The position numbers and the translations under genes were made by a program. Below the pieces are notes generated by a model, which was not told the DNA's origin, made no database searches, and saw only the letters and a list, made by a program, of their open reading frames with translations. From Rhizophlyctis rosea (Eukaryota; Chytridiomycota; Chytridiomycetes; Rhizophlyctidales; Rhizophlyctidaceae), in contig JADGJC010000112.1 in NCBI GenBank assembly GCA_027596075.1, positions 52,724-116,723 on the forward strand: a stretch of DNA of 64,000 bases. Reading direction: 5' to 3'. Below, in pieces: positions 24,899-34,718 of the stretch (the stretch's first letter is position 1; every line of letters begins with the position of its first letter).

Positions 24899-26212
24899 TT
24901 ACATTGGTTTCCAAGATACGTCGCTACGCATTCCCGAAAATGCAGATTTCAATGCTTTGGGATTAGCCCAACTCGAGTGTAGATAGTCGTCGTCCTCATT
25001 TTCCATCAATTTCTGTGAGCGGCGTCGCAGTGTCAAATACCAAAACATCATAGGAGCGAAGCGTCACAAACCTTATTCTCCTCCTGCTTCCGATACCAAT
25101 ATGCCATCATTTGCTTTTGCCCGTTCTCGTCTAATGGTGGTTCTCTTATAGGAGGTCCTTGACCTTTCTGCACGAAGTATTCATCCAGGTCATTATGCTG
25201 CATGTGAACAATTCCGGGCATATTGCACCGGGAAACACCAACCTTTTGGATTTTCGCAACGATCTTCGTTTTATCATTCTTCCCCACAAAATCGCTCAGC
25301 AACTTCTCTCGCACCATCTCCTTTCCGGCCCACCATAACGATGCGTTGTCCGGCTCCACGATCTCTTTGGATGCCTGGAAGAGATGAAGGCGGCGTGAAT
25401 GAGCTTGACGCACAAAGCCATGATCTTTTGTAGTGACACCTTACCGCGGTTCCAGACAGGTCCTCATTATCGTCCAAAATTTCACGCACTGGCTCCCACT
25501 CTGGTAATCCCATTGGGTATACAATCGTAATAGCCCCTTGGACCTCACTGAGGGATTCTTCTAGAGCTTCGATTGTTAGGCATTGATTTGCTTTCACTTG
25601 GTCCTGATATGGGTGCGCATGTGAGACTCTGGAAGTGTAAGATAGAGTCAGCAGCTCATACCGCGCTTATGCACGCCTTTGCATTGTTTAACGTTCTCCT
25701 AATGACGTCTGCCATCTCCTCGTTTGGCGCTGGAAGTTGAGGTATTTACACGATCAATTTTCAACCTCAGGCATAGATGGGATCATGAGCAGTGACTACG
25801 AACCATCGCCTGTCCGCCGTCCAGTCGGATCCAGGTTCACAAGCACTTGAACTCCATTCTTCTCAACTAGTTTCTTTTCGACAGGCTCCTTGTCCTTTAG
25901 AGATAAACTTTCCAATTGTTCCTCCGTGTACCCTTGCTCGTTCTCGGGTTTTAGTGGACCGTATTCTATTAGATCTTCACCAGCTATAACATAATTAAGA
26001 ATATGGACAAATGAGCAGCCGTAAGAATTAGCTGGTTGTCAGCGAGCGACGTCAGAGGTGATCTGCAACTCACCGGAAATGAGTCTCTTCAGTCTGAGGC
26101 GAAGGTTGTGGACTTCTGCAATCTCGGGGACGAGCTTGGAGAGGGGGGTGGAAGCGGGCGTTTCGTAAAGGAAAAGACTTTCTTCGGCTTTTTTCAGGTG
26201 TATGACGACCAT
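24899..26212 (-). CDS. CFAP298: CFAP298 homologue, cilia- and flagella-associated dynein assembly factor
   Basis: Homologue of human CFAP298 (C21orf59, Kurly), a cytoplasmic factor for axonemal dynein assembly. Seven exons: 26212-26074, 25983-25804, 25729-25662, 25603-25445, 25374-25243, 25167-25072 and 25012-24899. MVVIHLKKAEESLLYETPAS opens the N-terminal ubiquitin-like region. Diagnostic blocks are DPTGRRTGDAPNEEM, IVYPMGLPEWEPVREIL, NASLWWAGKEM, DFVGKNDKTKIVAKIQK, GQGPPIREPPLDENGQKQMM and the C-terminal DVSWKPM. The intron at 25242-25168 is 75 bases, a multiple of three with no stop, so an unspliced message would add 25 residues between KIQK and KGQGPP; the family alignment says it should be removed. 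Strong evidence for a flagellated organism. Confidence 0.95.
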
Positions 26213-26461
26213 TGTGTTCAGTTTTGGTTGGAGGATCTGCTCGCATGGGTTGGGAGAAGATGGGAGGAGAGAGAAACGCGTGAAGCTGGCTGGTGTTATG
26301 TAAGTTGAGGCCTGATGAAATCAATGAGCGAGGATGACTCATCGACGCGAAACCCCCTCATGAATCACGATCTCGGTCAACTTTGAACTTCACCTTCCCA
26401 ATTTTCATCTTCCATTCATTTTCCTTTCTTCTCGCCATCAACTTTCGACCACACCACCCAT

Positions 26462-26815
26462 TTAAGCTCGACAATCCATCGCTACCAACAAAGACGACAC
26501 CAATTTCCATTCCCTACTCCACATGCGTACCCCTCTAAAGACTTCACCATAAGTCCCGCTCCAGTTACTGTGCTTAACGCCACGTTGCCAGCCACCGGAC
26601 GCCACATGTGGCGCGGGACTTTGGGGTTGATAAGCGGCACCCAGCTCCTTGGCCTTCTGAATTTTTTCGTCCCACACATTCTTTCCCCATGCACGATCAT
26701 CTTCACATACGTCGCAATAGGCCTTTAACCCGATCTGTGTACGCCACGCAACACTGAGAACTGCAACCTGGGAGTCGCCTGGACTGTCGCCACTTGGGAG
26801 TCGACCGGATTGCAA
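26462..26815 (-). CDS. unrecognised protein fragment, possibly the last exon of a broken gene
   Basis: The frame has protein-like composition after an acceptor (cacag|atcggg) at about 26744: IGLKAYCDVCEDDRAWGKNV, then WDEKIQKAKELGAAYQPQSP, ending ATG-independent at MDCRA. I do not recognise the family. Upstream on the minus strand the sequence turns directly into repeats, so a 5' portion may have been lost or displaced. It may also be a real last exon whose earlier exons I cannot see. Confidence 0.3.
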   Translation of the reverse strand: MQSGRLPSGDSPGDSQVAVLSVAWRTQIGLKAYCDVCEDDRAWGKNVWDEKIQKAKELGAAYQPQSPAPHVASGGWQRGVKHSNWSGTYGEVFRGVRMWSREWKLVSSLLVAMDCRA

Positions 26816-26819
26816 GTGG

Positions 26820-27312
26820 GGTGTCGCCCTTCGGGGAGAATCTCAGCTTGTGAAGTGAAGGTAGAATCTCAAAAGGAGAAAGGACTTGAGAATCTCAACC
26901 TGTGGGTCGCTTTGGAGCTGGCGGGGGTAGCTGTTTAAGCGACACGCTCTCTGCATGTTGGGTGTGGACCAACAAATTTAGGTGAGTCTTCGTCACTAAT
27001 GTCAGAGGAGCAGAGCAAGATGGGGTGGTGGCTGGTGGAGATTGGGAGTGTGAGCCCGCGCACTTTCAGTCTTCCATCGGATGGAGCAATGTGTGTAAGC
27101 CCGTGCACACAAAGCTTCATCACCACCCTTGCTCTGGAGGTAGCTAGTAGGGGTTTGGGAAGTGTGAGCCCGCGCACTTTTCAGTCTCTTGCTGGGTGGA
27201 AAGTCGTGTGTAAACCCCTGCACACGAACGACCACCACCTCCCCTTTGGCAAAGGTGATGGGGACTGTGATCCTCGGAACGGCGTCGTCCGTTTCACAAT
27301 ATTTTTTTTTCC
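26820..27312 (+). repeat. repeat island with paired hairpin-forming units
   Basis: A unit starting gtgtgagcccgcgcactttt recurs at about 27048 and 27162 (spacing about 114 bases). Each copy goes on to a second stem: GTGTG...CACAC around 27090-27110 and 27209-27228, with loops TAAGCCCGTG and TAAACCCCTG. Earlier, gagaatctca occurs near 26838 and 26889, with gtagaatctc in between. A run of nine to ten T lies just before the tRNA-like sequence at 27313. Confidence 0.6.
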
Positions 27313-27383
27313 GCTCTGGCCTTTTGGTGGACGCTTACTTCCTTTGGGAGTGTAGCGGCAGGGTTCGAGCCCCTGACAGAGCT
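27313..27383 (+). ncRNA. tRNA-like sequence with one long hairpin in place of D and anticodon arms
   Basis: GCTCTGG pairs six of seven with ACAGAGC. The T-arm is perfect (CAGGG-TTCGAGC-CCCTG). Between them, 39 bases form a single bulged hairpin based on CGCT.AC.TTCC / GGAG.GT.AGCG with loop TTTG. Total length, 71 bases, is that of a tRNA, but no cloverleaf with seven-base anticodon loop fits. The 5' half (TGGCCTTTTGGTGGACGC) is similar to that of the element at 43257. A box TGGCCTTTTGGTGG and B box GGTTCGAGCCC are both recognisable, so polymerase III transcription is possible. Confidence 0.6.
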
Positions 27384-28075
27384 TATATGGTTGTGATTGA
27401 TAGTGACTGCTTGGAAATGTTCATGTCGTAGTTGTGTTTTTGTTGGATACCAATGCATTATACTTGTCGCTTTCTCAACGTGGGTCGTTAACAGCAACAT
27501 CAAAAAACAGATTCGTTCGCTTCTTCGGTCAAGGACCCCCCACCATGTATACCCCTTGGTGCTGATGCACATAATTCATGTATGAGATTAGTTGAACTGT
27601 ATAGATCTGGCGGACTGTTGTAGTAGCCTGGCAGCACCGCCTAGCGAGAGGCGGGGAAGGGTTGCTTAGACTTGTGTGCAACTTATCGACGATTCGTTGC
27701 AGCAGCCAACAGAAACGATCGTGGTAGCATCCGCACCCAATTGTCCTCCAGATCTGCAGAATGTGTTGCGCTTCGGTGCTTCATTGATGTGCTTCGAACC
27801 CACTCCCAGATTGACTCTCAAGATTGGTCCCGGTTCGCTTCCACTGACTAGCTCATGGCACCTCAGGCCTAACACTGATCATCAACCAGACTGGAAGATC
27901 ACCTCTGCGGAGGCCCCTAGCTCCAGTCCGTTTCTCTGATCCCTCACCTACCACACACATCACAGCCTCCTACACCCTTTTGCTCGAATGCGTTCTAGTT
28001 CATTGCGACTTCGATATGTACAGTCATGTGACAAGAGGGTATCGTGTGAGACTACGGACAAACAAATGTTGAAGA
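27384..28075. other. intergenic, no supported gene
   Basis: A plus-strand ORF of 87 codons (27676-27939) is present but resembles no family I know. The rest is spacer and the RBM18 3' flank. Confidence 0.3.
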
Positions 28076-28933
28076 TCATCGTTTGTATGGATGCGACCGA
28101 TGTGTTCCGCCTTTGCTACTGCTGCCGTCATTACCACCGCCGCGTTGCATCTGCTGCAACTTCCGCTCAAGCGCGTAAATCTTTGAGTCAGTGCTGCAAC
28201 AAACTTGAAATTAGAGATGATTTGAAGATCACATCACCAAGTCTGACGCATACCTGTGATTCACGACTTTTGCCTGCACTCTTTGATTGATGGACTCCTG
28301 AACCGGATTATAATCCCTCCGAGCATTGAGACGAGCTCGTGTCTGCGATACGGATGCCGGACCGGAAAGTTCCTCTGGTTTGTGGTCGAACGAGAAGGAG
28401 ACTACCAGATAGCGACCGCCGAGCTGCGTCCCATTGAGTTGTTGGATGGCATCCTGACACGACTGCGGGTTGTGATTAGTCGTCTGCCTCCACTTCGTAT
28501 CGGGATTGATTCCAACGTGGCTCACACACTTTGTTATTCTCGTACTCCAAGAAGCAATATCCTCTCGGCTCCCCTTTCTTTGGACCGTGTTTGTGCCATA
28601 GGTAGTCGATCTTTGCGATTTTGCCGAACTTTCCGAATATTTTCAGGATGCGATACTCTGTGACGGAGGGGTCGAGGTTGCCTATGTAGATCCTGTTGGG
28701 GTTGACTATTGGCTGGCAAGTGCCGTGGGGTGTCAATGAGGAAGAGCGGTGAAAAGGCACAGATGAGTTTTCTAACGAAGAAAGGAGACTGCGTTTCAAA
28801 GAAGACTGACCTCCCAGTTGTCCTTTTGTGCAGCGGAAGCAGCGCGCTCCTGGTCGAATTGCTTGCTTGTGGGAATATATAGCACACTTTCAGTGTTGAC
28901 GGGAACACTATCTTGTTGCGTTGACTTTGACAT
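28076..28933 (-). CDS. RBM18: RBM18-like RNA-binding protein, single RRM
   Basis: Four exons: 28933-28811, 28712-28530, 28462-28254 and 28193-28076. The single RRM (about residues 45-130) has RNP2 RIYIGNL and RNP1 RGYCFLEY; the core IGNLDPSVTEYRILKIFGKF and the HKHGPKKGEPRGYCFLEYEN block match RBM18, as does the loop LNGTQLGGRYLVV. The last exon adds a short helix STDSKIYALERKLQQMQRG, as in the C-terminus of RBM18, and a Gly/Ser tail. The chosen start gives MSKSTQQDSV; an in-frame upstream Met at 29065 would add 44 residues. Function of the family is poorly known. Confidence 0.9.
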
Positions 28934-29065
28934 GGTGGAGTCTGCTGCCGATGATTGGGTTGAATTTCCGAGAGAAGTGAGTGTTGAGCTGTTTTGAGAG
29001 GAGGGCAGTGGGAGCTTCGCGCAGCTAATGACCGCGTCGCACGTGTGGGGCGGCGTCAAAGCCAC

Positions 29066-30064
29066 ATCCGTTCAAAAATAAAAGGGTGGATGCCAAAAAT
29101 AAAACTTCTCCTCCCCAGAACTGATCTTGCCGTCCCAGAGCTTTCCGATCGTCTGCGGAGCGGCTGCTTTCAAAGTCATCCTGCTGAAGCACTCGACTGA
29201 AAGGCTTCAAAGGCATATCCTGTCTTCCAACTCCATACCACGGTCAATGTCACAATAGGTGTGTATGCAATATTTAGAAATCTACCAAATTCCGTTCGCT
29301 GTGATGTTATTTATCCATGCTAATTCCGTAACAAGAGTTTAAACTCTTTTTTACGTGGGGACAATTTCTCTTTATATCTGAGCATTGTTATCGATATTTT
29401 TTGTTGAGACATTCTTCCTCTGCTCGATACTGACCTAATGTTTCCCTTCCGTCGACCACTTGATATAGATTCGGTCGTCTTATTGCTATCGCACGGGTCG
29501 TCTTTCTCAGTGTTTAATGGATTCCATGGACGGATGAGTGAATGACTTCGGGAATGCAACGTGGACGAATATGCTCAACACCAGCAGCTCTCGATCACTG
29601 GTGATGAACATCATGTACACCACATTCCTCCATTTGCAAAACATATCAAGGCATCCCATGAAGACGCCCCGAAAACGCATTAGTGTGTACAGTGTAGTCC
29701 TTCATCTTGTGGACTTCACTGAAGGAAATAACTGTGCAAAAGTCACGTCATAACGATCGTTTCTTCTTCACGCCCGTCGCTTGGCATGTCGAACCTGTTC
29801 GTTTTGCAACATCTCACCATGAAATTGAATACAAAGAGTTTCACCTGGGGAAGTGTTTAGAAGGGCAGAGTCACTCCCAAGGCCAACTCACACATCTTTC
29901 AAACTTGCCACTCTCATGGCAAACTCCGACATCTTACACTTTGCAAATGCAGACCATATTGACATGTGACGGCACCAAGAACATAGTAACATACAAAAAA
30001 AGTTGGCAGTCTTCATTTCCGAGCTACCAATCGGGTGCAACGATAATCAAACATTAAATGCGTT
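29066..30064. other. 1-kb intergenic stretch, nothing recognised
   Basis: I see no coding region with domain resemblance, no tRNA-like arm and no internal repeat. It should contain the RBM18 promoter and the 3' flank of the zinc-finger gene. Confidence 0.4.
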
Positions 30065-32895
30065 TCACGATGTGCTCGTTTTTCGCCGTTTGGGACATTT
30101 GCTCTCAACTTCCGGTCTTGGGCCGCATCGCCGTACTTTCTCCCGGGCTTCCTGTGGTTCGTGGCTGCCAGCGGCATGAGTGCTGGAGCAGAGGGAAAGG
30201 ACACGGATGAAATGAAGACTCACCGAGCAACATAAGCTTCATCCCTCAAATCCTCTTCTCTTGCACTATATGAGTTCTTCACATGGTCACCTGCGGAGTC
30301 ATGGGTCGCATCCACATCCATCTTCCAAATGATATGCTCTCCATCAATAACCTCATGTCGCCACGATCCAGATGTCGAACTGGGCACAGACGGGAGGCCA
30401 TCGCGTTGGTCCAATGATGCAGGAACAAGCGTTGGAGAGGCTGAAGGGCGTGGACTGAGTGAAGGAGATGCAGTAGCGTTGACTTCCCATTGCGGCGTTG
30501 GGATATCTGATGCCCAAAATCACAAATCAGATGTACTGATCGCTGCAAACGCAAGCAGCTGCCCATGCCCACCTTCTCGCTTGCAGGAGCTTCGGCTACC
30601 ATTGATGCTGACGCTCATTCTTCGCACTTCTGCCACACTCGCCCTCCGATGCTGGCTTCTCATGCTGAAGTATGATGGTGCTGATGATGATTTAGATGAT
30701 GCGCATGCTGTTGTTGAAGAGGATCGACTGCTTGCTGATGATGAAGATGATGGAGGAGATGTGCATGTTGCTGCTTGAAAGCATCGGCCATCAATCCCAT
30801 GTATGGACATCATAGCAGGACTCAGATTCAATAACTTACCTGAGACGGAACCACCAGACGACGGCGTCCTACTGCCAGGACCGCGGCCAAGAGGTTTCAT
30901 GAAGGGCAGGTTGCGTTTTGGAAGATCGATCGCTGCAATTCAATAACTGTCAGAATTTCAAGACAACCAGCAGGACTTGCCGCAACAGCGAACTTACAGA
31001 TTCGTCCGCTTTTGCGCGTGCCAGCGCAAGTCGGGTCGCAGTACCATTTTTCATCAATTGAGTCTTTGTTCGCTATCAGATACAAGTCCGTCGAATTAGC
31101 AAATGTGGGAGCTTTTGTCGGTAGGTGCATATTTACTCACCCATATCGTCGGGTATCTTTCCGTGGTAACACTTGGGATGATATGCTGTACGAGGTTCTC
31201 AGCATTTATTCACTCATCTGAAACACTTCATGTCAACGCATACCTCGACAACAGCCGTCACACATCACGACCCGACAACCATCCAACGCCCCTGTCTTCA
31301 AGCATGCGGTGCAGAACTCTTGAAGGATCGGCCGAATGCGATCCCCTGCTTCCTCCTTCAAGAAGGGCGCCAAATCCAGCCTGGGTTGCTTCTCTGCATA
31401 ACCATAGCCCTTGAAGTCGCAACCATGTTTGCTGGTGGGCGGAGTTACAGGGATCAGTGACGGAGTAGCGGACCCATGTAAAATTTACCAAACTCACTTG
31501 CACATTGTTCGTTTCCCCCACGGACCAGGCCGGAACGCCGCAGTTTGTGATCGTTGCGTGATTCCGCACTAAGTAACATCATCAGCTGATGTTCGAAAGC
31601 GCCCCCTTTGCTATCGCGCGGCACTTACGTATCGACACCAGTCCACACCCATCTCACTGAAATGCTCAAAAACGGTCGGTCGGATTGTCCACCTTGGCGA
31701 CAAGGGAGTTTCAGACACAGCATTGTCGTCCTCATCCTCCACTATCACTTTGCAATCCTGATTTGACGAGTCGGGACTCTCATGCTCCATGTCGTTGCAG
31801 TCACTTTCCGATTCGCGTTCCGGTTTAGGTGATGCTCTTAGTGAAGTGGGAGCTGTGATCGGGATAGGGTCGGATGCAGGTTTTGTGTCGCATGAGCGTG
31901 GGGAACATGCTTCTGCTGCACGGGCAATGATGATGAAGTTGGATGGCGAAAGTGGTGGCATGACTGGTCTTGGTGGATAAGTTACTGAGGTCAAGCTTCG
32001 TAGGGACGGGTGAGCTTCTCTCAATCAACGCAATCCGGGACGGGATGTTCAGCACTTACGCATTCACAAGTGCCGGCCCTTTGGCCTCATTCGACATGTT
32101 CATGGGCCCACAGTCAGCGGCCCCCGGCTCGCCAGCTTCCTCTATCTCGTCTAGCAAGCTAGGACTATCGCATGCGCCAATTTGGCAGTCCCCAAGTTCT
32201 GGAATCTCTCCAAAAACACTTTGGCCTCCGAAAAACCCAACCCCACCATTCACCGGGCTGCTCAACGCAGGTTCACCCAGCAGGAACTCGTCGCATCCCC
32301 CCAGAGTAGGCTCATCCCCAAACACCAATCCCGACATCAAGAATGGGTCTTCCTGTTCGTCTGGTGATGACTCGGCAGAAGCTGTGAGTGACGGTATTGA
32401 TGATGAGTCACCCAGCCAACTTGCGTGACCATGGAAGTTCAAAGGAGGTTCAGGCAAATGTCCGGTGAGGTTCAGAGGAGGCTGATTCAACAACGAAACT
32501 GGTTCAGAATCCTCTTTTGGCGTGCTCGCTGACATACGTAAAGCGTTTTTCGGACTGATTGCGGCATTGGGTGAGAACCTCAAGGAGTCAATCGCATCGC
32601 GTTTTGCCTCACTGTGTGCACGTGGTAGAGGGTCAAGATCCTTTTCTGGTTCGAAGAGTGCAGCTGCTTCGGGCGGTAAGAGTGCCGAGAGAGGTCCGGT
32701 TGTGACGGTCAGTGAGGGCGAAGAGGAGCGTATGGTGGGGAAGAAATCGATTGGGGGGAGTAGGGGCTGCGCTGATGTAGTCGTAAGGGTTGCCGGCGCT
32801 GGTACTGGCATGTGTTTGATGTTTCTGTGTTGCAAGCAGCTGTTCGTGAAAGGGAACGTGCGCTTTGGTGTACTAGTCAAAAAGGAGTCGAGCAT
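30065..32895 (-). CDS. zinc-finger protein with GATA-like finger followed by PHD finger
   Basis: Probable chromatin or transcription regulator. Ten exons: 32895-32060, 32019-31629, 31568-31498, 31431-31244, 31185-31141, 31072-30998, 30932-30840, 30773-30537, 30506-30224 and 30164-30065. The first 400 residues are Ser/Pro-rich and disordered. The GATA-like finger is assembled across three exons: WCRYCGITQ, RPGPWGKRTMCNKHGCD (Cys-X2-Cys, then Cys-X4-Cys rather than the classical X2). After KPRLDLAPF-like text (KQPRLDLAPFLKEEAG) comes a PHD finger: EFCTACLKTG, VVMCDGCCRAYHPKCYHGKI, EKWYCDPTC. The C-terminus is Ser-rich, then basic (CPKRRKTSTS). The intron at 30536-30507 would be only 30 bases; the other junctions are ordinary. 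Target genes unknown. Confidence 0.85.
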
Positions 32896-34718
32896 CTTTC
32901 GAGTTTGATGTTGAAGGATGATGGGATGAGGTATGTTGCAGCCGAGCTGAGGTTTAGTTCACCGATGCAATGCTAATCTCCCAGATCAGAAGGCTGTGAA
33001 GGAAGTGGTGCATGGACAGGATTGTTAGCAATCATCCAGTGATGAAGCTATTTTTATCAACTAGCACACTCCCCGCAAATCGGGGAAGCCGATCTCGCGG
33101 TTCTAGGAGCTCCAGGAGCTCATCACTCGCATGAGAGGTAAATGTGTCGAGATCCCCATATCGGGTCGCCACCCATCCGTAAACTCGTCAAGACCGACGC
33201 CTCCCAGCACACAAAAGATGAACTGGGGCGCCATGGACGGCATGCATATACTTACTTTGACAGCGCATGGGAGACGGGGGGGAAAGGAACGAAAACGTCC
33301 GATGCGCCTCACTTGCACGAAAATTAAATGCAAACGAAGTAAATAAAAGAGTCGCACACGTCCCCTTTGATGTTCGATTTCAGGCGGCGAAATATGTCTT
33401 TGGCCCCCCGAATTTTAGCCGATGAATAAATGTTTCAGGGTCCCCGATGTATTGCTGTGATTGGACGGGGGTCTCGATGCGTACGTAGTTCGCGGGAAAT
33501 GTTTACTGACAGCTTTTGATGGCGAGATAAGGGGTATTGACCCTCCTTTTGTCCGGCGGATTGGCGAATGGTGGAGATCGGAGACGCGGCGTGTGCGATG
33601 GACGGGTGGAGATGTATTGTGATGGGAAAGAAATCTGTAGAACTTCTATCTGTTTTTGTCGTCGGTCTGTGTGGGTATGTTCATGCACCTTCCGGTTGGA
33701 TTGTGATCGGTGACGAGGGGGTTCAAACGTTAATGATCAGACTGTGTGATGATACATGGGCAATCAAAGAGACCAGATGGAATGAGAAGGATTGTATTGA
33801 CAACAGCATGATATAGATTCAATATTGTTTACTGGATGCATACAAGGTATTACCTCGAATGAGAGACTTCACCTAATTATCTGGCGCACTTCGCGACTAA
33901 AGCAGCTCGACACCCTTGATGGGAGAATGCTGGCAATGTTGTTCAATGGTCAAGGCAAGTCAACCGCAAAGAGAACAAGGATGGAAGAAGAAGGGGAGTG
34001 ATGGATTGGGGTTCGAGTTTTATGATGCCAGCAGTGCGCGGCGGTGCAGGAACGCGTTTTGTTCCATCCAGCCAAGTCCCAGAGATTGTTCACACCAGCC
34101 AACCGCACCTCCTTACTTGCGCCGTCTGTGCCCCCAAAACACAATTTGGAGTCTTGCAACGTTGCGCCCAACGTGTATTGTGTACCGGTAGCGGTATTCC
34201 CGATCCCCAGCAATCGTTTCATGAAATCTCCACTTCACGGGAAGGGATGCATGTAATAAGTTCGTCTGTGCCTAGTAAAGATCATTACCAACAAGCGGCA
34301 CCACAATCTAAGTCTCCTCAGGGCGACAGCGGCTACGCCACACTCAGAACGTAAACGCAACAAGTTGGTCAAGGGGTGCTGCGGAATTGGTGGAGGCGTG
34401 CATCCCTGAAGCTTCATCACAGAGCCCGAGCAATCGGAACAGCACTTCGCGTACAAAACGCGTCACATCAAAGTTCTGGACAAGAATAGCCAGCCGTTTC
34501 CCCTCGTGTTTCCCTTGGAATTCCGCAGCAGTGGCCCAGATGCAAGCCACTGCTGTAAGGCGCAGCCGACGCGTCATGAGTGCTCATTTCAATTTCAGCA
34601 CTTTTGGGATGCCTTCCGAAAACAACCAAATAGCCATATGCATACTTCAGGAAATACAAATGATAATAAGAATATACAATACTACATACATGGGGGAGCA
34701 GTGGGATGTTCTGAATGC
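32896..34718. other. intergenic stretch with two doubtful small ORFs
   Basis: Minus-strand frames at 34577-34344 (MTRRLRLTAVACIWATAAEF, signal-peptide-like start, 77 codons) and 34222-33950 (MKRLLGIGNTATGTQYTLGA) are protein-like in composition, but no family, splicing partner or other support was found. The rest (32896-33940) shows no gene. I do not annotate either ORF as a gene. Confidence 0.3.

Noticed and set aside
27313..27383. Canonical tRNA with intron
   Set aside because: Total length is only 71 bases, so removal of an intron would leave far too little; no D-arm with GG loop.
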